Shown here: positions 1 through 10,608 of the stretch, in pieces
Layout: every line of letters starts with the position of its first letter
Position numbering within the stretch: position 1 is the stretch's first letter
Assembly (NCBI RefSeq): GCF_026213295.1
Contig: NC_079415.1
Location: 34,096,530-34,160,529 of the forward strand
DNA: 64,000 nucleotides
Source of the DNA: Gadus chalcogrammus
Taxonomy: Eukaryota > Chordata > Actinopteri > Gadiformes > Gadidae
Direction of reading: 5' to 3'
Position numbers and translations under genes: made by a program
The notes under the pieces: generated by a model
What the model saw: only the letters and a program-made list of their open reading frames with translations
The model's database searches: none
Told to the model about the DNA's origin: nothing

Positions 1-286
1 ACACACATATGCACACAGACGCACCTACACACACACACACACACACACCAGTTTACACAAGCACACACGCACAGACAGACAGACAGACACACACACACGT
101 CTGCAGACACACACACGCACCTACACACACACACACACACAAACACACACACGTACATGCACACATATGCATACACGCACGCACACACACGCACACACAC
201 ACACACACCCACCTACACACACACACCCAAACACACACGTCCCTACACACGCACACGTATGCACACACACACGCACATCCACACGC

Positions 287-356
<70 letters not shown>

Positions 357-425
357 CTACACACATTTATATACACATCCACATGCACACAACTAGAAAG
401 GCAAACACATACACACCCCTTCTAC
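1..425. repeat. Compound (CA)n microsatellite
   Basis: This is a CA-rich simple repeat with many single-base interruptions (CG, TA and CT variants) and a long uninterrupted CA run at roughly 291-355. It continues beyond the left edge of the window. The His/Thr and Cys/Val reading frames through it are products of the dinucleotide and are not genes. Alternating purine-pyrimidine DNA of this length can adopt Z-DNA. Confidence 0.97.
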
Positions 426-461
426 AGACAGACAACCAGACAGATCTAGTTTCTGTGTGGT

Positions 462-490
462 GGGGGGTGCGGGGAGTGGGGTGTAGGGGG
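462..490 (+). other. Canonical G-quadruplex motif
   Basis: Four guanine runs (462-467, 471-474, 478-481, 486-490) are separated by loops of 3, 3 and 4 nt. This satisfies the G3+N1-7 rule for an intramolecular quadruplex on the plus strand. It lies just after the CA array and about 70 bp before a CpG-rich stretch. Formation in vivo is inferred from sequence only. Confidence 0.6.
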
Positions 491-560
491 TGGTGAGTTC
501 TATTGTCTTTCGGAATAATACTTTTATTTTCTTTCTTTCTATGATTTTTTCTTCTTTACA

Positions 561-1765
561 GCGGGTCATCGAATCCTACGTTCTGAAAAAGGCCGGTCTG
601 TACCTCGCGGGGTGAACCAGAGCCGCTTGATGCGCGCGGGCAGCGGTTGCTGTTGGCACCGCTTCCCCGCTGGCTGTGGGCGTCTGCCTCCCAGAGCCTT
701 CGGAATACTGACCAGCTTTTGACACGACGCGCCTTGGAAGAGAGCTCGTGCGCCGACATGCAAGGCGCGGGATCCCGACCGACTATGCGCGAGGTCGAGC
801 CGGGTTCAGCACTCTTCGATGGGCGCTTTTCCTTTTTTTTCTTTTTTTTTAATATGAAGAGCTGTTTGAGATTCGAACAACAACAACAACAACATCAACA
901 TCAACGCACCCACAAGTTCCACCGCATAATGCGTCGATAAGCGCGATGACTGGACAAACGCGGGTGGAATATATATAGGCCTATATTATATATAGTCAAA
1001 TTGTTAAATAACTATTTAAGGCAACGGCATCAAAGCTCACTTGATACGCTTCAGCTGTTATAAGGATAGAAAGCCCGTGCTACATTATTAATGTCTACAG
1101 AGGAGCTTTCATTAGACATCATCGTGGAGGCACTGAGAGAGACAGATATCATGTTAACACATAACCAAGACACAACCGTTATGAGTTGTGTCTGTTCCTC
1201 TTGACGACATAGAAATGATCAAACACCATTACACTGCAATATAGGTCTAATATACCTTTTACAAAACTACAAAAAACGTATACAGAACAGTCTCTTCAAT
1301 ATTTTGAAGATTGGCTAATTTAAATAGATGTGTGGTTCAATCACTGTCAAAAACTCCAACATTGGTCCATTCATCAATAGACATGTAACATAAGACATAG
1401 TATATTTTCTAAAGGGCAAGCATTACTTCTTCGACATCCACTTTTTTCATTTGAATTTACAGAAAATATAGGGTTGGTTGCATATTTCTTCAACTTCGAG
1501 CAAACTCCAAGCCACCAGTGTTACTGCGATGTAACTTTGCCTTTCACCCACAAACCAACCAGCAGGGCCCACATGCACGCGTCTTTGCAGGCTGACACAC
1601 CCAAGCGGGTTTCACCCTTCTTTCGATCTATATAGCGACCATTTATAGTGACAAAAATAAACAATTTAATAGCTGCAGTTGATGTCTGAGCTTTGGACCT
1701 GTTAGGGCCAGTGTAGTTGTCTCGCTTCTGAAGGCATTTCTGTGTGGACGCGGTGATAAACTACA
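561..1765. other. Non-coding flank; CpG-rich first 250 bp
   Basis: From 561 to about 820 the DNA is noticeably richer in G+C and CpG than its surroundings. It then passes through T-rich and (CAA)n tracts (about 880-905) into ordinary AT-rich DNA. No reading frame here resembles a known protein. A splice-acceptor-like sequence followed by 17 open codons at 562-615 is discussed as a finding. Nothing else is recognised. Confidence 0.5.
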
Positions 1766-1780
1766 CCACTAGATGGCGCT
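1766..1780 (+). promoter_or_regulatory. Perfect CTCF core binding motif
   Basis: The 15-mer CCACTAGATGGCGCT matches the degenerate vertebrate CTCF core (CCASYAGRKGGCRSY) at every position. CTCF is a zinc-finger protein that, with cohesin, anchors chromatin loops and domain boundaries in an orientation-dependent way. The site lies about 7.4 kb beyond the 3' end of the pou3f3 CDS, in plus orientation. Occupancy cannot be judged from sequence. Confidence 0.6.
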
Positions 1781-2306
1781 GTGCGGCCATGGCTGTTTGA
1801 CGCTCAGACTGGGAGATCGTTTTGCTCCGCACTAAACACTCAGCGGTGTGTTCCAATGTTTTACTTGGGTCATCTGGGACCGAGTTGTGATAAACTACTA
1901 CGCACTTATATATTTACAACCTAAGGTAGGCCTATATTTTTACGGTTTACAATGAAAAACCGGTGAGACGATGTAACCTTAAATAAAGTTGTAATATGTG
2001 TAGCCTAACGTTTAGAATATTTAATACTATTTGAACATTTCTCTAACCCTTTGGTGATTCGGCCTCTTCAAGAACCATGAAGAATAGAGGATTAAGGTCT
2101 GCTCCAACATGAACAAGGCGTCTAAGCTCTGACTGCATAAGGTGGTTAGGTTGAATCCACATATTACTACAGGCCACTGTCTACTTTTATCACTGTTATC
2201 TTTTTACACGATTTTCGGTCGGACCACATCAGACATGAGGATAATTATCAAGGCCTTCATGTTACCTTCACTTTATTCCCCCCATGCGCCCATAAACATT
2301 GAGGCT
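1781..2306. other. Intergenic sequence, nothing recognised
   Basis: AT-rich non-coding DNA. The longest open stretch nearby (2142-2531, plus) begins at a GTG, has no ATG-initiated homology and resembles no family I know. Confidence 0.5.
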
Positions 2307-2412
2307 TACACGCAGTATTTATTTAGTATTCCAGTATTTATACTGCGTGTATATTATACTACTGCACGCAATATTGATACTGCGTGTAGTGTTTATATTC
2401 AAACTGCGTGTA
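2307..2412. repeat. Cluster of an 11-mer in both orientations
   Basis: The word TACTGCGTGTA occurs at 2341-2351 and 2378-2388, with a one-mismatch copy (AACTGCGTGTA) at 2402-2412. Its exact reverse complement, TACACGCAGTA, is at 2307-2317. The first inverted pair is separated by 23 bp and could form a dyad or hairpin. A palindromic CRE lies 17 bp after the last copy, which makes a compact regulatory cluster plausible. Confidence 0.6.
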
Positions 2413-2428
2413 GGGCCAAAACCTCAGT

Positions 2429-2436
2429 TGACGTCA
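2429..2436. promoter_or_regulatory. Palindromic cAMP response element
   Basis: The octamer TGACGTCA is the full consensus site for CREB/ATF bZIP dimers. A single 8-mer can occur by chance in 64 kb. Its position next to the 11-mer cluster is what makes it worth noting. Confidence 0.4.
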
Positions 2437-2669
2437 TGAAGTTGTGGTCTCTGAGCGGCCCAACAGAGTCCCGCTGCATCATGTATAAGCCGGTACTCCC
2501 ACCACACCACAAACTATTATGTGCCGACTAAAAGTCGTCCTCACACGTTCAACATTACACGACAGTTTAAGTTTAAAGTAGTAGTTCGTTGTTTTTTTTA
2601 TCGACCTATCAGGGAACTTGGGCAAACACAATATAATACAAAACAATTGGGCGACCTAATAATAACAAC

Positions 2670-2702
<33 letters not shown>
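2670..2702. repeat. (ATT)n microsatellite
   Basis: About eleven uninterrupted copies of the trinucleotide ATT. Confidence 0.95.
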
Positions 2703-2703
<1 letters not shown>

Positions 2704-2777
2704 GGCTAGTAATTATTCATATTTAAGTCGGCATTTAGAGGACAGAGGCTACTGCCTTTAGTTTGGGAAAATGATCC

Positions 2778-3255
<478 letters not shown>

Positions 3256-3330
3256 GTGTATGTGACTGTTTGGGAGAATATTTCCGAATGATTATTCCAG
3301 ACTCACAGCACGTGCCCCCCCGTCGCTGTG

Positions 3331-3530
3331 ACACACAGCCCATCCCCGCGGTTGGCGCGCGTGCGGTGCTCCGTTTCTTCTGCAGTTGGGCTCGTGGACA
3401 GGCAGTGCTCCTATATAAACCACCGCTTCTCGGAGCGGGGGTCTTCTCCCTACACCTTTCCCGGGGAACTCTGACCCTGCACACGTTATGGGGCAGGAAA
3501 CCCCGGAGTTCTGTATGCATTCTCGTTCTG
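3331..3530 (+). promoter_or_regulatory. CpG-rich island with TATA box between two TG arrays
   Basis: A short CpG-rich island of unique DNA lies between two long TG arrays. It contains TATATAA at 3412-3418, followed 20-30 bp downstream by GC-rich sequence suitable for a transcription start. No protein reading frame of interest follows, so any transcript would probably be non-coding. This is inferred from composition and one motif. Confidence 0.25.
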
Positions 3531-3545
3531 TATGTTTGTGTGTGT

Positions 3546-3690
<145 letters not shown>

Positions 3691-6223
3691 TCTGCGTGCT
3701 TGTGTGTGTGCGCGTGCGTGTGTATGTCTCAAACTTTCTCTCTCTCTCGATAACGGTAGGCCTATAAAGTTGGCTTTGAAGAACGAAAGTTTAAAAAGTG
3801 AGTATTACATGAACAATATGCCACTCATCTGCTGTTTTGTGTTTTTAGTCTTAGACTTAGACCTACTTTTCCCGCAATACATCAATGTTTATTAAACTGC
3901 CTTTGGGTGAGACGCGAGATGTTATGGGATAGCTGTTTAATTATTATTTAACCAGTTTCAACTAAGGCTATGTGGTATTTTGTACATTTATAATGATTCG
4001 ATGATTATATAAAATAAAGTAGTCCTTGATAATAATAATACACATTTATAATATGATTTGTAATATCATTATTATAATAATAAGTCATTATCATTATTTA
4101 TATTATTAATATGTTAAAGTAGTATAGGCTACTTGTCGTAAACATATTATCATTTATTAACTAGGCTTACTGAATTAAAATTGTAAATTTGAATTGCTCC
4201 GTAGGCGCATGACAATGGGCATTAGGCGTATTATAGCGTTAACTTTTAGAGAGTATTAGTAAAGTGAAGAGATACAGAGGAAGATAACATCCTGAATAAA
4301 TAACAACATATTAACACAACATTTTAAAACGCAACGACCCCAATCAAACTGTGACAAAGGATGGTTAAAAATAATCGATATTAATTGAATGGGCTATAAT
4401 AAAAAAAAACTAAACAAATATATTCAAACCTATTTAAATCAGATTCCTTATTGAACGACTCACAACCAGGTCACATAAATACATTTAAACGACATCACCC
4501 TCAGAGATGGACCATGTGGATCACATCAGACTGACGCCCCGTCTGTGGGGTCGACATGGGACCGTATGGTCGTAGAGGACGGATAGGGCCATCCATATTC
4601 ATGGTTCTCGACACGTGGACTAAATACAAATACAATATGAGGGGAATCGGGGGGGGCTTTGTTTCAATGGATCGTCCTCTCCATAACCCAGACTCCTATA
4701 TAGGCTGTATGGCCCACAGACGACCTGTATAGTCTGTGCTGCTGGGCCCGTTTCAGGATTCATGTTGAGGCGCCGCAGTGACTCAACTATTTTACTGTAA
4801 GCGCGTGTTGGAGGTCTGTCTTCAGCACGTGTTTTACCATTTGGGAAAATACGAGATGAAAATGTATTTACAGCCTTTTCCCCGAATGTTCAAACAATAC
4901 CAGGTTAATATTATTATTCATTGGCTGCAATGAAATGGAGCGCAAGGGGGTTAAATAATGGTTAACATAATGGTCCGAATAGTGTCGTCGTTAGTCTGTA
5001 TGCCATGACCTAATGTGGGTCTATTACGTAATTGATAATCATTACAGATATGGAACGATATTCTGAAAAAGTGCCACTATCGTACATGAATTAGGCTTCA
5101 AAATAAACAAGCCGTGTCCGGCTAACCAGTCCATAAAGAATGTGTATTACAATGACAGAAAAGACTAGGCCATCGTTAAATAAATTATCGTATATTATTA
5201 CAATTCGAGGGAATTTCGAATCCAATAAAACACCTTGTCAACTTCTGCTTTCTTTAGAAAACGATACATAGCCTACAGAATAAAGGGGCCTATATTGCCG
5301 TTTATCTAATATAATAACCCATATTGACCCATAATATAAAAGAGTTAAACTCGTTATTTGGTTTTGAAGTCACCCTTATGACAACAGAGAGGACCGTTAG
5401 GTCGTTTTATCGACGAATCTAAACTCTAAGGTGATTTTGCAAAAAAATTGAAATGTAATGTTTTTGGGAGTATTTCTCATAACGGCTCCACTCACAGCAT
5501 GTGTTTTTCTTCCAGTAGTGGGACAGCAAGTCAAACAGCAGGGCCTATAATAAGAGAATTAACCAGTACTGTTTATATGTGCCAAGTGCGTTGGGTAAGG
5601 TTTATTATACTGCAATATGTGACTCTGAATGATATCTAATTACATGAATCAAGCCCGTATTATTACAGTCTAGCAAGATAGTAAAAAGTTGTGGGACCTT
5701 TATTGGCGCAACGCGTTACACCATGGGCCCGGGGTTCAAATAAATAGCAGTAAATGTTTATGACGCTTTTCCACCAGGCTGGCCTAATAAAACAACTCAG
5801 CGTAATTCTTACCCAAAGATTGGCCCCCAATCGGCCCTACACACGTCGATATGAGGCCGAAAGTGGACTAGGGTGGCGTCAGGTGTGTGTTTAGGAGGTT
5901 TCCTGGTAATGTTATTGGGTTACTGCTGCGCACTGGATGAAGTAGAAACATTAGCTCCAATTGGCACAGTTTCTTCCACGGGGAAACTTTGCCTTCTCAA
6001 ATTCCTCGCATTTATTCAGCCTGCGTGTCTGACTGGCACTTTTACTAATGGGGACAAAGAAAAAAATGATGCCTACTTCTCTATAACATTGAATTCAGTT
6101 GCCAAGCAACTACTATGGCAAATCATCCGCGAAATTCAAATCCTCCACAGCGAGGAGACACGTTTTGTTGAGTCGGGCTGAATAGCCGGGCCAAGGCGAG
6201 TCGGTGGAGAGGGGAGGCACACA
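3691..6223. other. AT-rich intergenic DNA, no gene recognised
   Basis: Strongly AT-rich sequence with ATT/TTA-rich tracts around 4000-4150. No reading frame resembles a known protein. The one at 5873-6181 starts at GTG and has no recognisable domain. The stretch 4840-5060 has a high density of TAAT and ATTA-type words and could hold a conserved enhancer of the developmental gene nearby, but I cannot establish conservation from one sequence. Confidence 0.5.
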
Positions 6224-6323
6224 CAAAAAAAGTTTCAAAGCCCGAGAAAAAACACGCTTGGCTCCTGTGAGAAGCCCCTCACAGGAGCCAACGTGTTTTT
6301 TCTTGGGCTTTGAAACTTTTTTG
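6224..6323 (+). repeat. Near-perfect 100-nt inverted repeat (hairpin)
   Basis: The left arm (6224-6271) and right arm (6278-6323) are reverse complements over about 46 bp with a 6-nt loop (6272-6277). By eye there is one single-base bulge in the left arm and one mismatch. The mismatch is a G-U wobble if the plus strand is transcribed and a C-A mismatch on the minus strand. Length and pairing suit a foldback transposable element, a small-RNA precursor or a hairpin terminator. The sequence alone does not say which. Confidence 0.8.
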
Positions 6324-7127
6324 GAGCTTTTTTTTTTTAAACATTGAGCTGATCGGTCTATCTGCTTCCTCTAAGCCAGACGTCACTCCAACCATGCGCA
6401 CTGAAGCCAGACCTGGTTTCTCTAGGCCTATTCTTCCGTCCGGACCTTTCCAGTGCGTAAAATGTCAACCGCTTTTGATGCAAACTTTGTGGGATGTGAT
6501 ACAGCGGATCGACAAGGAGATATCTGAGAAAGACTCACGTCACGTCGTCGAGTCATGGTCCATAAACCTTCCACTTCTTCAACATCCAAAGAAACGAACG
6601 TTATCCTGCCTGCTTGATGGCATTTCAACGCTCTGCTGTTGTTGTTTTCCATGAATGAGTAGTTTGATACATAACTCCCAAAATATAGTGTACTTGTATA
6701 GTTGTTGTTTTTCAATGTGCAGGCTTATTTCCTAGAACACAGTTTGACATGTATCGTGGGTTTAATTCAGACTCCGGGGTCACAACATTAGAGTCTGATT
6801 AGAAGTCTGTGTGGCACTTTCTCGGCCTGCCTTCGTGTGTAAGGGATAATAATATGTGTTTATATCCGTTTTGTTTTGAAGCAAACAACTGCAATGCATA
6901 CCCCTACGCTGTTTTGTGATAATATATATAGGCCTTATCAAGGCTACAGTTAACAACAGATTGCTTGGGAAATACTTGGGCTTATGGCGCCGTTAGCTTA
7001 TCTTATTTTGCACATGTATCAGCTTTTTAAAAGTTATTCCATAAAGGATTGAACTCTAAATGTATGTTGTGCGTTTTGCTATGGTTTAATGTCGCTGGGA
7101 CCACACGCACATGTAAACAAAACACAC
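6324..7127. other. Intergenic DNA, nothing recognised
   Basis: No protein or RNA gene is recognised. The open stretch at 6310-6654 starts at TTG in a T-rich tract and shows no known domain. Confidence 0.5.
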
Positions 7128-7292
<165 letters not shown>

Positions 7293-7624
7293 CAATAATA
7301 GGGTCAATAGGGTGAGCCTTATGGAGAATGTTTGGTTTAAGTTGTTTTTTCATATTAAATGATGACACTTAATTTAATACTCATGTCCACAGCCTGTGTG
7401 ATGTTTTTTTTTAACAACCAATAACTAACAGACACGAGGCTAAATAAATTGTGGACGTTATTGTTTTCCTTTGAATTCTCTTTGTTTCGGGCCGTTTTGC
7501 GGTACGAAGGCCTACAGAATATATTATATTAATCCTCCATTTTGCGGCAGGGCAGAAACAGCGCCCGAACCTTTCAGGAACACGAACGGCAACACACAAG
7601 ATGTCTTCATTCAATTCTAACAAA

Positions 7625-7630
7625 TTTATT
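7625..7630 (-). terminator. Distal polyadenylation signal AATAAA for pou3f3
   Basis: AATAAA on the minus strand, with a GU-rich element (TTGTGTGTTG) about 30 nt downstream. That is the usual arrangement for cleavage and polyadenylation. It is the better supported of the two candidates. Confidence 0.5.
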
Positions 7631-8015
7631 GTTCTCAATGAGCTCATACGGAATCACTACTGAAATTAAATTACAATCAAATTATCACATCAAAATATAT
7701 CCTTATTATTACCTAACCACGGTCAATGTCCGCTCAGGGTGAATTGTGCTCTTTGAGAAAGGAGAACACCCAGAATTAAAAACCCAAAACAAAACAAGTG
7801 AGCTAAAAGTCAACAACCAAAACGAGCTAAAGCAAAGCATCTTACACAAGTTCTCAAAGAGTGGAAAAATAATAAATTACCGATTGGAATTATTCATATG
7901 TATTCCGCATAAAATATGAAAAAAATGAGTCATTGGGGGTTGAAAAATATAAGTGGAAATAAGTGTGATCAGTTCCTGATCGAGTGATCGATATTGCCGC
8001 TTGTACAGAGTCATG

Positions 8016-8021
8016 TTTATT
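8016..8021 (-). terminator. Proximal polyadenylation signal AATAAA for pou3f3
   Basis: AATAAA on the minus strand about 1.1 kb after the pou3f3 stop codon. Use of this site would give a shorter 3' UTR. I see no strong GU-rich element immediately after it. Confidence 0.35.
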
Positions 8022-8258
8022 CAAAACCTACCAAAAGATCCTGCTGGAGAAAAGCAGTCGAGGGAGGTTTTTTTTTTGTTCAAAATAAGTGCAGCCGAAG
8101 AAAGTCTTTTTTTCCCCAAAGTCTTTTCTCGTGTTAAAGGAAAAATCCCATTCGTGGTGAGTAAAGTCCCTTAAATGAAAACAGCAATAGAAGAAAAAAT
8201 AAAAATAAAAAGTGATCTTTGAGATCAGGACTCGGTAGCGGGTCTCGGAGGGAGAAAG

Positions 8259-8279
8259 CCCCCCCCCCCCCCCGGGGGG
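8259..8279. repeat. Poly-C/poly-G tract in the 3' UTR
   Basis: Fifteen C residues followed directly by six G residues. Homopolymers of this kind are prone to sequencing length errors and can form G-quadruplex or i-motif structures. Confidence 0.9.
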
Positions 8280-8554
8280 AAATGTCACTTCCATCGTGTC
8301 CAAAAAGCAAAAGTAAAACTCAACCCGAGTGAGGTCCGTCCCCAGCAACAAAAGAGTACAAGGAAAATGCCCGTGTGAAGTTTAGTGGATACCACTGTCC
8401 TTCGCTCTGCTCCTTGCCCCAGAGTTCATGTCTCAGTCCCGTTTTCTACATACAAACGTGCTCCTCCGTCCACTTTTTTGCAAAAAATCAGAAAACAGAG
8501 GAAACAATCGGGGGAGGATGAACAAGAAGAATAGGAGAAGAAGAATATTTTTCG

Positions 8555-8611
8555 GGGGGAAGAAGAGGAGCAGGAGTTGGTGGAGGAGGAGGTGGGGGAG
8601 GAAGAGGGGGT
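8555..8611. repeat. Polypurine tract (GGA-rich)
   Basis: A nearly pure purine stretch on the plus strand with repeated GGAGGA and GGGGG blocks, read as a CU-rich tract in the pou3f3 transcript. It could form triplex or quadruplex DNA and could bind polypyrimidine-tract proteins as RNA. Confidence 0.7.
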
Positions 8612-8901
8612 GCACAAAAATAAAATAAAATAAAAACACCACTGGATTTTCTTCTTTTGTGTGATCAATGCGCCAAAATTACCTGGTGGAAGGAACTGGT
8701 GGATGTCACCCGCTGGTCCCCCGCCTCGTCTTTTAAGTAATCTACTAAAAAATGTCCCTGAAAGAAAAGAGAAGAAGAAGAAGGAACCTTTAAAAGCTGT
8801 CAGAGGGGAAGACATTTCAGGGGAACAGCGCCTCAGGGGCCGCTTGTCTTGGGAGGGGGGAGTAGGGTGTGCGGGGGGGGAGAAGTTGGTTTTGTTATTT
8901 T

Positions 8902-8904
8902 TGT

Positions 8905-8943
<39 letters not shown>
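8902..8943. repeat. (GT)n microsatellite in the 3' UTR
   Basis: Around twenty GT units with one T interruption, ending in a run of seven G residues. It lies inside the probable pou3f3 3' UTR. Confidence 0.95.
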
Positions 8944-8945
<2 letters not shown>

Positions 8946-9152
8946 GGGGTTATAAAACACACATGTGCAGTCTCACTCATATCTCCAGTAGGCCTATCTA
9001 TCACAGTATAAAAAAAAACGTATAGTGCTTCTCTTTTGAGTCGTCTTTTAGTGCTATCGCAGTCTCGCGTGAGTTTGTTGTGTTTTTAATCAGTTGTTTT
9101 CTAACTTCAGTTAAAGATATCTGGGCGCGCGGCGGTGGCGGGGTCTCCCCTC

Positions 9153-10520
9153 CTACGTATCACTGAACATTCGCAGTTTGCAGTCCAGGGTGACGGAGGA
9201 GGAGGAGGAGGAAGAGGAGGAAGAGGAGGAGGGCAGAGGAGGAGGAGGAGGGGGCGGTGGTGTGTCTGCGCTCGCGTTGCCCACCTGAGAGTACACATCC
9301 TCCGGCGTCTGGGGCACCCCTGGCGGCGTCATGCGCTTCTCCTTTTGCCGCCTGTTGCAGAACCACACGCGCACCACCTCCTTCTCCAGCTGCAGGTTGT
9401 CCGCGAGCGACGTGATCTCCTGCGCCGAGGGCTTGGGACACTTCAGGAAGTGGCTCTCCAGCGCGCCCTTCACGCTCACCTCGATGGACGTGCGCTTCTT
9501 CCGCTTGCGGCCCTGCGCGGCGATCTTGTCGATGCTCGTGGGGCTGCCCGTGGTGGAGTCGGCTTCCTCGAGCCACTTGTTCAGCAGGGGCTTCAGCTTG
9601 CACATGTTCTTGAAGCTCAGCTGCAGCGCCTCGAAGCGGCAGATGGTGGTCTGGGAGAACACGTTCCCGTACAGCGTGCCCAGCGCGAGCCCCACGTCGG
9701 CCTGCGTGAAGCCCAGCTTGATGCGCCGCTGCTTGAACTGCTTGGCGAACTGCTCCAGGTCGTCCGAGGTCGGCGTGTCCTCGTCCGAGTGCACCTCGTG
9801 GCTGCTTAGGTGATGCGCGTGCTGCTGCTGCTGTTGTTGTTGTTGCTGCTGCTGTGCGTGCGCGTGGTGCTGCTGCTGCTGATGCGCGTGCTGGTGGTGC
9901 GCGTGGTGGTGCTGGTGGTGTTGGTGGTTGCCGCCGCCGTGGTCCAGGTCCGGGGTGTCCCCGCGCACCAGGCCGGCGTGCACGAGGCTCTGCGCCCCTG
10001 CGCTCAGCATCCCGTTGACGGTAAAGCCGCCGGCCTGCTGCGAGTAGAGCAGAGGCTGCTGCTGTTGCTGCCCGCCGCCGGACAGCGCACTGCCCCACGC
10101 CGCGGCGTGGCTCTGGTGCGCGCCGAGGTGCGGCGGGGGTCTGTGGTGCAGCGCAGTGCCCGTGTGCAAGTCGTCCCGGCTGCCGTTTTTCCCGTCCTGC
10201 TGCTGCGGGCTTCCGGTCATGCCCACGGGGCTCGAGGACCAGGGCGACGCGGCTTCCGCGGCGGCTACGGCGGCTGCAGCTGCGGCAGCCGCGGCGTGCG
10301 GGAGGGACGTCACCCACTGGTGCGCGTGGCTCAGCATGTGTCCCCCGTTGCTCGCGGCCATGAAGTCACTCTGGACCATCTTGACGGAGGGGTCCCCCCG
10401 GTAGCCGCCACCCCCGGACCCAGAAGTCACCGCGGAGCTCCCCGAGTCAGAGTGCACGATGGAGCCGGGCGACAGAAGGCTGTTTGCGGGCAGGTAGGGG
10501 TTGGAAGCCGCGGTGGCCAT
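9153..10520 (-). CDS. pou3f3: POU class III transcription factor POU3F3 (Brn-1)
   Basis: A 455-residue DNA-binding transcription factor of neural and renal development, acting in the nucleus on octamer-type sites. The ATG at 10520 opens with [11 protein letters not shown], the conserved start of vertebrate POU3F3, so the 30 extra in-frame codons upstream are taken as 5' UTR. In order: conserved N-terminal blocks including VKMVQSDFM and [16 protein letters not shown]; poly-Ala (76-89); Gln/His-rich stretch (about 198-237); POU-specific domain (about 246-321); linker; POU homeodomain (338-397) with recognition helix WFCNRRQ (386-392). POU3F genes are usually intronless, as here. The [11 protein letters not shown] and VKMVQSDFM blocks separate it from POU3F2. 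Whether it is the teleost a or b paralogue is not decided. The C-terminus is odd: after SADTPPP it runs into poly-Pro/poly-Ser and an unrelated tail, while the family ending is encoded in another frame just downstream. Confidence 0.95.
   Translation of the reverse strand: MATAASNPYLPANSLLSPGSIVHSDSGSSAVTSGSGGGGYRGDPSVKMVQSDFMAASNGGHMLSHAHQWVTSLPHAAAAAAAAAVAAAEAASPWSSSPVGMTGSPQQQDGKNGSRDDLHTGTALHHRPPPHLGAHQSHAAAWGSALSGGGQQQQQPLLYSQQAGGFTVNGMLSAGAQSLVHAGLVRGDTPDLDHGGGNHQHHQHHHAHHQHAHQQQQHHAHAQQQQQQQQQQQHAHHLSSHEVHSDEDTPTSDDLEQFAKQFKQRRIKLGFTQADVGLALGTLYGNVFSQTTICRFEALQLSFKNMCKLKPLLNKWLEEADSTTGSPTSIDKIAAQGRKRKKRTSIEVSVKGALESHFLKCPKPSAQEITSLADNLQLEKEVVRVWFCNRRQKEKRMTPPGVPQTPEDVYSQVGNASADTPPPPPPPPLPSSSSSSSSSSSSVTLDCKLRMFSDT
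9196..9254. repeat. (GAG)n-type tract at the 3' end of the pou3f3 CDS
   Basis: An impure GGA/GAG trinucleotide tract that encodes Pro and Ser runs on the pou3f3 strand. It lies exactly between the conserved SADTPPP and the out-of-frame family C-terminus, so a length change here that is not a multiple of three explains the altered ending. Confidence 0.9.
9815..9920. repeat. CAG/CAC codon tract (poly-Gln/His) in pou3f3
   Basis: A repetitive coding tract giving alternating Gln and His runs, including eleven consecutive Gln residues (223-233). It is a likely site of length variation between individuals. Confidence 0.8.
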
Positions 10521-10608
10521 ACCGTCAGCCCGGATGAATATGTTAGTGGAGGACCCCCCTCCCGTGCACACTTCTGCTTCTTCTTTCAAGCAGCGAAAAT
10601 GATATCTC

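Larger units (their letters stand above)
7605..9152 (-). other. pou3f3: Probable 3' UTR of pou3f3
   Basis: Minus-strand sequence between the pou3f3 stop codon and two AATAAA signals. Read on the gene strand, it passes through CU-rich tracts into A/T-rich sequence typical of a vertebrate 3' UTR. The distal AATAAA (7625-7630) is followed by GU-rich sequence suitable for cleavage. The length of about 1.5 kb is inferred from signals, without transcript evidence. Confidence 0.5.

Noticed and set aside
807..830. NRSE/REST-like sequence beginning TTCAGCAC
   Set aside because: The right half does not fit the consensus spacing or bases.
5873..6654. Open frames at 5873-6181 and 6310-6654
   Set aside because: Both begin at non-ATG codons, match no family, and flank or overlap the hairpin.
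8426..9011. Reading frames of 116-192 codons in the 3' UTR of pou3f3
   Set aside because: They consist of translated GGA, GT and homopolymer tracts. No domain, no credible start.
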